Shown here: in pieces, positions 11,671-20,513 of the stretch | How the letters are laid out: the number at the start of each line of letters is the position of its first letter | How positions within the stretch are numbered: the first letter of the stretch is position 1 | Source: Parachlorella kessleri | Lineage: Eukaryota > Chlorophyta > Trebouxiophyceae > Chlorellales > Chlorellaceae | NCBI GenBank assembly: GCA_001598975.1 | Contig: BBXU01000147.1 | Location: 1 to 51,254, forward strand | DNA: 51,254 bases | Direction: 5' to 3' | The notes under the pieces: model-generated | What the model saw: only the letters and a program-made list of their open reading frames with translations | What the model was told of the DNA's origin: nothing | Databases searched by the model: none | Program-made: the position numbers and the translations under genes

Positions 11671-14600
11671 AAGCTACACAAGCCGTGAGTGCTGCTTTTC
11701 TGGGTGTTACCCCAGGGCAGGAAGGGGTCTGGGGTTGGTGTGCCGGTCTGAGCAGGGTTCGTGGTGGACTGGCGCTGCACCTGCACAGCCGTCACATACT
11801 CCACCGAAGTGTCTTCCTGCAAGGACAGCAGGTTCGACGGTCAGCATGTTTTGGTGCAGCTGACATCAAGGGCGCCACCAAATCAGTGGCCACCGTGGGA
11901 CTCGCAAAGCGTATGCTGCATGTGGCGAGAACGACCCTCTTGAATGTGCCAAATCGTAGTATGCCCCCCCTTCTGCTGAGAAACCTGGTCAAGAGATAGT
12001 GTCACACCCCATACCCTCTCAAGGTTTCAAACAAGATTTTAATGATCTCCACCCGTTGCCACCACCCTATGCTGCCCTACAACCTTCCCTTCCACAGGAG
12101 TATTCCAACGGAGCTTTCCTATCAGCCCAGGCAACCCAATCACCTTGGAGATGTTGGTGTAGGTAGCGGGTATGTGCACCATGAGAGGGGCGCAGCTTCG
12201 CTTTTCAAGGAGGGATGACGGCGTGGCCAGGCTGTCAGCTGCAGGCCTCCACACAGTTGCGGATCTGCAGGTGGGGGTCCAGCAGTAGCCACAGGGTTTA
12301 TGTTCCGCAGAGCAGCCCTTAGGGTCATGGACCCAACACGGATGTGCAGAGACAGGGCAGCAACACCACTTGGGGAAATGGAACCCGCTATCCATTTGCA
12401 ACCGCCTGCCCCCCCCCCTCTTCGCACACCCGCTTCATATCAAGTGCCTATGAACTCATCCACACCACACTCATGGACCCACGAGGAAGAGCACACGCAT
12501 GGAGCTGCTGTGGTTGCACGGCTGCCTCACCGTTGGGACGCCTGACAGATGTTGCGGGCCAGCTGGCGGCCCCACAGGTGTAGGTAGAGACCTGGGCTGT
12601 TTACACCATAGGGCCACCACTCCTGCGGTGCCCTGGCTTTCAGGCTGCAGTCAGGAAGGCGACAACCGTCATCAGGTATTACCAAAGTTGCCAAAAAAAC
12701 GTCATCAAAATATATAGGTTGGGCCACCGCCGCCACTCCCGTCGCAATCCTGACTCTTGACCCTAATATGCGCAGGGAAACCTCCGTCCCTCCTTTGCAC
12801 ACCCTTACCTCAGGCAGTCGCCGGAACACGTGAGGCATCTCCCGCACCCTCCTACTCGGTAAACCTTGGCTGTCTGAAACGCTCGCTTGAAGAGACGCTG
12901 TGGGACGGGTGTTTGGCACTCCTCAGTAGCTTGAACAACTGGCGGTGGCTCTATGAGACCCATGACAAGAGCAGCACTGGTTGGGGCAGCAGTTGACAAG
13001 AGGGCAAGGCTTGAAAAGGCTGTGATAAAACCAGGGCACAGAAGCACTGTTTCTTAACTCCGGACGATTGAGGCTATGTGGCCAGGTGAGAGTTTGGGGT
13101 ACTACCTTGGTATGGTTTGACCCTGAGCACTGTACTGAAGTGGTTGTCCCGAGCACGGGGTGAACTTTTGTGGCCTCCGGAACCAACCCCAGCCTGGGCG
13201 CCCACCAAGCCGATGTCATACTTGTGGTGCTTTGGAACATTTCACGAGACCTCCTACGAGTCACAGGTGAGTCTATAACATGGCCCTCTAGGTGCGACCT
13301 TCGTCGGGCGTCAGTGTAGGGAATCCGCTTGCGTATTCAATTGTAGCCGAACTCTATTAGTATGGGTGGCAGGTAGTGCAAACAGGGCGAACTCTATTAC
13401 AGGGTGGGAGGTTCAGGACTTGCGACACACCCTCAGGCCGGAAAGTGATCAATGACTAAAACGGGAGGTCGCGCCCACTGCCTGCCATACGAGCTTCCCA
13501 GCTGGTCCGGAGAGTCAGGACAGCCGCTCCGTCTGTGAAATGTAATACAGTCTACCCCGTAGACCCTGGGCTCCTGCTGCCCAACCTTGGCATAGAATGG
13601 CGCCAGCGGTCCTTCCTGCTCACGGAACCTAACTCCTCAGCTGAAATACACACACAAGCAAGCAGTTGGGACATCCGGAACGGCAAGTCCTTGCGTGGAA
13701 ACTGGCAGAACTAGTCAGACGATAGCAGGGCAGCATGACGATCCCTCTCATCTGCCCTTGACGACCCTAGCAGCTGTGCAACACCCTCACTAATCCTTCA
13801 CACCTCCTCCACCACTGACTGGGGAGAGGCATCAACCCTCCTGCTGCCCAGCAAGCTGCGTATCTGCCCCACCCAGCCCCTCCCCCGCTTCTCCTTGCTC
13901 GTCCTCCTCCTTTCCAGCTGCGGCTTGCACACAGGGCTGACCTCCGCAAGCTCGTCGGGGAGGTGCAGTTCCAGAGACAGCACATAGCTGCTTGGGGACA
14001 GCTCCCAGAAGCTCCTGGGTGAGGTCAAAGAGCTGGACCCCGGGTCCCGCACGTCCGACCCCGCCGTGCTGTCCACTCTTTGTGCAGCCAGCGGGGGTGA
14101 CCATGCGTCAGACGATTCTGCTGATGTGGACCTCCCACCACAGCTGCCCCCGCTGCACTGCAGCCCTGCAGGCTCAGCGTAGTAGGCCGCGGAAGCGGCA
14201 GCGTTAGCCAGCAGCCACAGACCCGGCTGGGGCGGGTGCAGTGGAATGAGCAGCGTAGCCAAGTACTCTGCAGGACTGTTAACCTGCAATAACAAGGCGA
14301 AAGAACAAAGGCTCGGCATGGTGAAGAGTGCTGCAGTGATGATCAGCAGAAACAATCATACTCTCCCTGTGAGGCAAGCTTGTCATGACAGCAACCCCAT
14401 CACTGGGATGAAGTGCGCAGGGCTGGACAGAACAGGAGGCCTGGCTGCCAGGGCAAGTATCACTGCCTTGATGTGCTCACCAGTGGCAGGTTTGTGTAGC
14501 CTGTCAGTCGGATGTTGACAGCCAGCTGCTGCAGGCCCCGCTGCTGGCGAAGGTCCGAGGGGTGTTGGGCAAGGTCCTTTGTGACCGACTGGGGCAGCTG

Positions 14601-15061
14601 ACACGCACCTTGCCTGCACTACAGAGCGGGCCTCCTCCCTATCAGTTGTTGCTGTATTGTCGCCTGTCCGTGCCGGGGTTGTGAGGAGACAGGGCAACCT
14701 GGCCCCTGGATCTCATGTTGCAGTCTATCCTCAAGTGTGGCCAACGTATAGTGCGAGCGTGCAACTACTGGTCTACCAGGAACTTAGAGCAGCTGGCTTA
14801 ACCCCCTCCACGCACAGCAACCCACCTTTGAGGGGCATGCCAAGAGAACTCGTCCTGCAGTTGCAGCTGGTAGTTGGAGCCAGCAAGGCATTGCGGGGCA
14901 TACGCTGGACAGACGGGCAACCCTGGCTTGGCACACTCTCCACATCCAGCTCTGTAACAGCACAGATAGCACGTCATCATGACCATGAGTCTGGTGTAAG
15001 TCGACTTGATCAAGTACAGTTCAATTTTTGGGAGTCCAGGAACAGAAGAGCTGTGGGCCAT
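11142..15061 (-). CDS. Unrecognised Cys-rich protein, 7-exon model
   Basis: I do not recognise this protein. A phase-consistent minus-strand model is 15061-14826, 14613-14481, 14283-13804, 12873-12809, 12562-12531, 12238-12144 and 11816-11142, giving 571 residues. It has a Cys-rich start (CYLCCYRAGCGECAKPG), then NYQLQLQDEFSWHAPQR, and an ordered stretch spanning a splice junction (AVNIRLTGYTNLPL / VNSPAEYLATLLIPLHPP). A Ser-rich linker and LSPSSYVLSLELHLPDE follow. A second Cys cluster (CGRCLTCSGDC) sits on a small exon, then MVHIPATYTNISKEDTSVEY, a poly-Ser run coded by a (GCT)n tract near 11642, and a Pro/Ser-rich tail. The 14.6-13.8 kb exons and the last two exons look real. The two small middle exons are weaker and rest mainly on phase agreement. 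The intron 13803-12874 is 930 bp and carries repeats. The start codon is uncertain; MVMMTC downstream is an alternative. Confidence 0.42.
13348..13399. repeat. Short direct repeat and dispersed 33-bp repeat copy A
   Basis: CGAACTCTATTA occurs twice, at about 13349 and 13388. Between them lies a 33-bp block (13355-13387) that recurs at 25824-25856 with four differences. It sits in the long fourth-exon-upstream intron of the unrecognised 11-15 kb gene. Confidence 0.6.
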
Positions 15062-15944
15062 ACCTAGGGATGGGGTTGCAGCATGTCAGGCAGTGCCCAC
15101 ATGTCGCGGCGTAAGTGTCGGCTTCTTCTCCCAGTGGGCTGGTTGCTGGCTCTTCGCAGGGTACTCGTAGTGTGCAGTTGCCTAGCTGTGTTTGACCAGT
15201 CATGACGAGCAACAGACTCCTCGTTGGCCGGCAAGTCCGTCCTACCAAGTACTAGTGGGACAGCTGCTTTGCGCAGATGGTTCAGACTACAGCTGGAACG
15301 GCAGTGCTAGGTGGGTTAACAAGCTTGGGCCATCAACCAATCTTTGGTATGTACGGTCCCTCGACCATACCAGGAAGTACCGCGCGCGTGAAGGGCCGGC
15401 GCCCCTTCGAAAATAGCTAATCAACACTAAACGTAACAGAGACTCGAACTGAGCGAGGCACATCAACACCTGATTCACTGTAAGAACGTAGGGGATTAAT
15501 AGTGCAGACCCAAGCCATAAATGGCTTGGGATCCCAGGATGGGTCGTGCCACCGACCGTGTGTGCGGTGAAAGTCATTTTACTTTTCAGGAGCTGATCCT
15601 CTCAGTGATATTGTGAGGAAAGACCAAGCAGGGCCGCAGCTTGACCTTGATCCCACCCCTCTCGCCCTCCTGGCCTTCGTGGAAACATCTCCGAGTATGC
15701 AAATATCTCGGGAATTACTTTTTGTCAACCAAAGTTGAGAAACAAGAGCAATTTTTTGGGGTTGTTCTAATGCTGAGTCATGACACCACTATGCTGATTC
15801 TTGTGCCTATGAGCCCTTAGCAGTCAATCGTCGGAGATCAATTTGATCCGAGCTGCATAGGCAGGCTCCTGTCAGGGTTGCAGTTGGTTTCAACAATGCC
15901 ACCGATCTGCTGGCACCTCCATCAGCTGTGGTGAGAACTTCGTC
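15062..15944. other. Divergent intergenic region with a perfect short palindrome
   Basis: About 880 bp between the unrecognised minus-strand gene and the plus-strand propeller gene; no gene seen. It contains a 10-bp inverted repeat with a 2-nt centre at 15509-15530 (arm CCCAAGCCAT) and a looser one near 15346-15373 (TGGTATG/CATACCA). If both gene starts are right, the two promoters lie here. The stretch 15690-15790 is noticeably AT-rich. Confidence 0.4.
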
Positions 15945-18900
15945 ATGGACTTTCAGGATTATGACCCAAAACACAAGGCCAAGGACCCCCGGCGCACTAA
16001 GAAGGCCCGTCGGCAGCTGGCGATGGTGGTTGGGGCGCTGGCTGTGCTTGGCGTGGTACTGTACACTAGTCTGCACGTTAAACAAGCGGGCCCTGGTCCT
16101 CCATCGGATAGCACCAAGGCAGGGAAGCAGCAACTGGAGCAGCAGCAACAGGAGGCCCTCCACCGCCCATTAGTGCCTTCTAGCAGGCTCGGCGGCGCTA
16201 GGCTGCATGCCATCAGTGAGCGGATGGCGGCGCTATCGCCCCAGTACCGAGGGGTTGGGAAGGTAGAAACGCTGCCTGCGTTTGCAAACGCCAACCGGCT
16301 GCTGCTGGCAACAAATGGCCGGCTGCTGTGGTACCGCTATGACACCGACGAGCTCCGTGTCATCCAGGAGGGCCAGGTGTGTTGAGCAGCAGCCAAGCCT
16401 CCAGCAGTATGTCATTGGGGTGCCCCCACTGCTTGCCCTGGAGTGGCTGGCATGGGGTGTGCAGCAGAGACCGGCTTGGCCGGCGCCGTGGCTGCTACGT
16501 CGTTCTAAATTGTTATGACGTATATTGCTATTACGTACATATGACGTACTAGCGATGCTGCTGTCGAGCATCGCTAGTCCGGCGCAAGCAACCCCCTCTG
16601 GGCATGCCGCGCTGTGTGATCCCACCTGCAGGGTGTGTACTATGGTGCGTTCACAGGGGAGGCCAGGGACGCCCTGGGGGCTCCCATTGATCTGTGGGTG
16701 GTCCTGCGGCCCCAAAACTGGCAGCAACACAGCGGCAGCGAGGCTCTCTTGCACCTTGCGTTAGAGACAGGTGAGGCGCGGCGCGGGTAAGAATGAGTCT
16801 ATGCCTCTGCTGTCGGCCTGTGAACCCTATCAATCGTGTATGGGTGCTGTACTACTAGGAAGCTAAGTCAAAAGCCAGCATGGGCGGCAGTGTATTCGCG
16901 ATGCGACTTCCGCCTGGCGACCGTAACACCTCGGAGTCACGAGCAGCAGCTGGCTTCTGACTTGACCAACCTGAGCCAGCATGTCAACCCAGCATGCTGA
17001 GCTGGTCGGCTCGCTGTAGAGACCTTACAGGCTTGTCCACACCTGCAAACCTTATCCCCACAGCATGACAAGTTAAAGGCAAGCCTGCTTCTTTCAGGGG
17101 AGGAGCTGGGGCGCATGGACCTGCCCACTAGGTTTGCCCATGATGCGGTCCGGCGGCGGGGGAAGGTGTATGTGTCCAGCACTGCTGCGGGCAGAATACT
17201 GGAGTACGATTTTCCGTCCTTCAAGCTTGTGAGTTGGCAGGCGGGGTGGCGTATGTGGAGCAGGCTGGCTATGTTAGCGAGACATGGTTAGAATCATCAG
17301 ACTTTAACTTATGAAAGGGCAACAGGCTAGCTGGCTTTGAATGAGACTGGCTTGCACAACCGTGGGTGGGTGGTAGGTGCACACGCTTTGCTGAGGGCAG
17401 TTGCTTGCCCCACCCGCTTTCCTATGTGTGGTGTCGGGTGGACGTGCTGTAAAAGTCACCGCATGGCTAGGCGGGGAGAGCTTGTGTTGAGAGAGGCTGA
17501 TGAATGGGGAGAAGCAACCCGGGCTGCCCCTGTAGTGCACAAGCTGATGTGGAAGCCTCGGCAGCGTGCCAGCTAGTACCTCCTTTGATGCAATACGGTG
17601 GAAGTGTAGTGATGCAGGGCGCATCATGCTTGCATGTGCATGCCCCGCACCAGGCCCGTCCCAAGGTCTTGTTGTGCAGGAGCGGGAGATAGCGCTGTTC
17701 TCAGAAGAGGACCACATCAATACACTGGCGCCCACTGCGGATGGCAAGCTCTGGGTGGTGCTGTATGGTCCAGCCTCGGTAAGGACATCCACCCCCCTGG
17801 TGGTAGCCGTCTTTCTATTATCAAGCGCTGAGCAGGGGAAGTGAGGCCTCACGAGCAGTAGAGCGCTTGTGGCTGTAGGGTGATGTTTGCTGCTGCCAGT
17901 GTGCGGGCCTGCCAACCTATTGAGCCTGCCCTTTCCCAATGGCACTAGGAAACAACTGAGCGCCTGCAACTCCTGCACGCTACACATGAAGAGCTTTGCG
18001 GCGTCATACATGCGAGTAGCAGCAGCATCATTGTCTAAGGGCTGCTTCTCATGGCGGCCGGTCTCACAATCAACCCTGCCTCGGGTTTCCTCCCAAAGCC
18101 ACCTGTCGCTGTTCCAAGGGCTCTTCCCCTGGTTAGGATCCCTCCCGCCTGCTGTTGCTGCAGTCATCACTCGCGGAGGTGGAGCTAGGAGGTGCGGAGG
18201 GGCCGCGAGTGGTCAGGCGGGTGGAGAATGTGGGCAGAAAAGCCCATGGGCTGGTGTTCTGGGACCGCTACGCCCTGGTGCTGGACTCGGCAGAGGCTGC
18301 CCTGCTGGCGGTGGATGTCGGGGCGGGCACAGCGGCACCCATCTGGCAGGTAGGGAGGGAGAGAGGGCGCACGGTGGGCTAGCAGGCTGCAGGCAGGCTG
18401 GCTGACCAACGCCTGGTGCATGCTGAAGTGGATAAAAAGGGCTAACGTGATATATATGTGTTCCATTTGAAGAGGCGCACCCCCATGGCAGCCAACCATA
18501 CATATATTCGTGGGGCAGCAAGCTGTGCTCCCTGCACGCATTGTGTTGGCTGTTGGATGCCGAGGGCCTGCTGTGGGATGCTGGCAGTGTATACGTTTCA
18601 AGTGTGCGAGGTGCTTGGTGTGAACCTGCACCTGGGCAACCTTGGAAGCTATCTATGGCTGGGGAGGTGCTCGGGCATGCCATGGATGCTGCGTGTCAAT
18701 CGAGACTACATTGTCTGGAGGAGCTGTACCATACCTTCTCTTGCGCCCAATTCAAGGTTCAACCTCTGCATCACAGCACTTGTGGTGCTGCAGCTCAACG
18801 ACACACGGTGGTCCCTCAAGGGACTCGCAGTTGTGGACGACATCGCGTTCTTCGGCGCGACACCCCAAGCCTCCGCCCATGCCCCCCCCGCCCCAGCCGC

Positions 18901-19239
18901 CAGCAGCGTGCTGGCCGCCTTTGACCTGAAGGCGCGCGTGCTGCTCTGGTGGCGCCGCCTGCCCACCCAGGGCCCCATCAATGTGGTGGCGGCGCCGCAC
19001 TTGGCAGTGGAGAGCACCGCCTACTCGCTCAACACGGTGCCGTTGGTCAACTATAAGACGCGGCCAGGTGGGTGGGTCGGGGTGGTTGCTTGCTGGTGAC
19101 GTTCCCAAGGCTTGGGTACCTGGGTTGCCAGGTAGGACGAGGCGCATGGGAGGGGGCCCTCCAGGCAGCAGCAGTGTCCTCTCTTAATGCTTGCTAGCAA
19201 GGGAAGTTGATGCTGTACCAAGTGGAGCCCGTCCGCTGA
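15945..19239 (+). CDS. Membrane-anchored probable beta-propeller protein, family not recognised
   Basis: Seven exons: 15945-16376, 16632-16770, 17098-17228, 17680-17778, 18164-18349, 18794-19067 and 19202-19239. They join in phase to 432 residues. A short basic N-terminus (PRRTKKARRQ) precedes one membrane segment at residues ~25-43 (LAMVVGALAVLGVVLYTSL), suggesting a type II topology with the bulk in the ER/Golgi lumen or outside. The rest has repeated short beta-strand-like blocks: GRLLWYRYDTDELRVI, GKVYVSSTAAGRILEYDF, TADGKLWVVLYG, GLVFWDRYALVLDS, WSLKGLAVVDDIAFFG and LAAFDLKARVLLWWRR. These are spaced like blades of a WD/NHL/PQQ-type propeller, but no diagnostic motif is clear. The ending ...GKLMLYQVEPVR is chosen because it keeps phase from the 19067 donor. 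I assign no function. Intron 16377-16631 holds a strong hairpin. Confidence 0.78.
16515..16578. repeat. ACGT-core motif cluster and 12-bp perfect hairpin in an intron
   Basis: Intron 1 of the propeller gene has ATGACGTA at 16515 and 16541, and TTACGTA at 16531. A perfect 12-bp inverted repeat with a 7-nt loop follows at 16548-16578 (arm ACTAGCGATGCT). The stretch is much more AT-rich than its surroundings. It could be a small insertion or a cis element. Confidence 0.55.
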
Positions 19240-20513
19240 GCTGCCTCGGTTGAAGAGCTTCCCCTACTTTCGGCAAGCTGCCCGGGTGACCTTCCCGTCA
19301 CCGACAGAAGGCAGTGCTCCTGGTGGTGTTGCAGAGTGGGAGACCATCCTGGCAAGGGCACAGGCGGCACCCGCGGCTGCCTTTGATGGGACAAGAGAAG
19401 GCACACACCCAGCGCTAGTCAAGCCTAAGGCAGATGGCGGGGCAAGTGAGCAGCAGCGGCATGGGCGGCAGCAGGAGCGGATACTATTAGAGGTGGATGG
19501 CAGTTTGATGCCTGGCGAGGGGCTGCCTGGGGGGTCTGGTCGTGCGGCAGAGGAGCGTCGAAAAGGTTCTGCGGAAGTCAGGACATAGCGGACGAGGGTG
19601 GGTCCCTGTTGTAAGGACAGGTGGTGACTAACCAAGGCATACATGTGAGAGTCTACTGCCTCACTCTTCATACTACCTCCCCGCACGTGCCTTGTACTGG
19701 CTAGCACTACAGTGAGGTTGGCATACGCTACCGATCAGCACTACCTGCCATCATTACACACCCATAAGATCCAGCGGCGGGGGGAATGAACGAAACGTAG
19801 GGTAGTGCACTACAGTGTTATGGTACATTACACTGCATTCACCTCGTGGGCTGCCGGCACGGTTGCATCACGTCCACCTTAGTCTAGGGGGTACACTTCG
19901 CATCCTGGGACTGCAGTGTGCACCAGTGAGCGCACACTCACGCTGCAGCACAACGTTGCCTGGGTTTGGGCAACTTGCGAGTGAGTTGAACTCGGGTAGT
20001 TGGGCAACTACCGAGTTGCCCCACTAGTTGCAGAGGCTGTACACCCAGCGTGCTGATAGGCGTACCAGCGGCATGTTTCGAAATGATTTGATTGCGAAGC
20101 GCAAATGACACTCTCTGGGAAGCCCAACTAGTTGCATAGAGTGACTCATGGTCCAATCAGTCGCAGCAGCGCGCCACTTCATCCAGGAGGGCGCGGTGTG
20201 GACGCAGGTCTCATAGCGGCCTGATGCTGCGCTGAGAAAATTCGACTTTAGTAGGATTGGAAGTACATGCTATCTTTATACCAGTCCCCTGATCCATGAT
20301 CACGCCTGCGAGCCTTTCCCACACAAAGCTGGGCATGTCGCCCACTTGGACTGGGTTGATCAATCCCAGGTCCACCACAACTCGCTGCTCTGCGGTTAGT
20401 CTGGTAGGCGAAGGGGTGGTCTGCCTCACCCCAAGCAGCCGGCCTGTGTTCCTCTCACACCGGCAGCAAGGCAGGTCAGCCCTTGGCCATTGCTGCAGGG
20501 CCTGGAGCGACTC
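19240..20513. other. Propeller 3' UTR and pfkB upstream region
   Basis: The first ~370 bp are read as the propeller 3' UTR up to TGTAA at 19610-19614, although they hold an open plus-strand frame to 19591 (see findings). From 19960 to 20130 there is a cluster of GCAACT/AGTTGC motifs in both orientations. It includes an inverted repeat at 19991-20014. A 5' exon of the pfkB gene coding for an organelle-targeting peptide may lie here, but I could not define it. Confidence 0.4.
19610..19614 (+). promoter_or_regulatory. Polyadenylation signal TGTAA (propeller gene)
   Basis: TGTAA, the usual chlorophycean polyadenylation signal, lies 371 bp after the stop at 19239, a normal 3' UTR length for this group. 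Confidence 0.45.

Noticed and set aside
15445..15480. Possible tRNA on the minus strand (GTTCGAGTC)
   Set aside because: The stem arms do not pair, and no D- or anticodon arm is found nearby.
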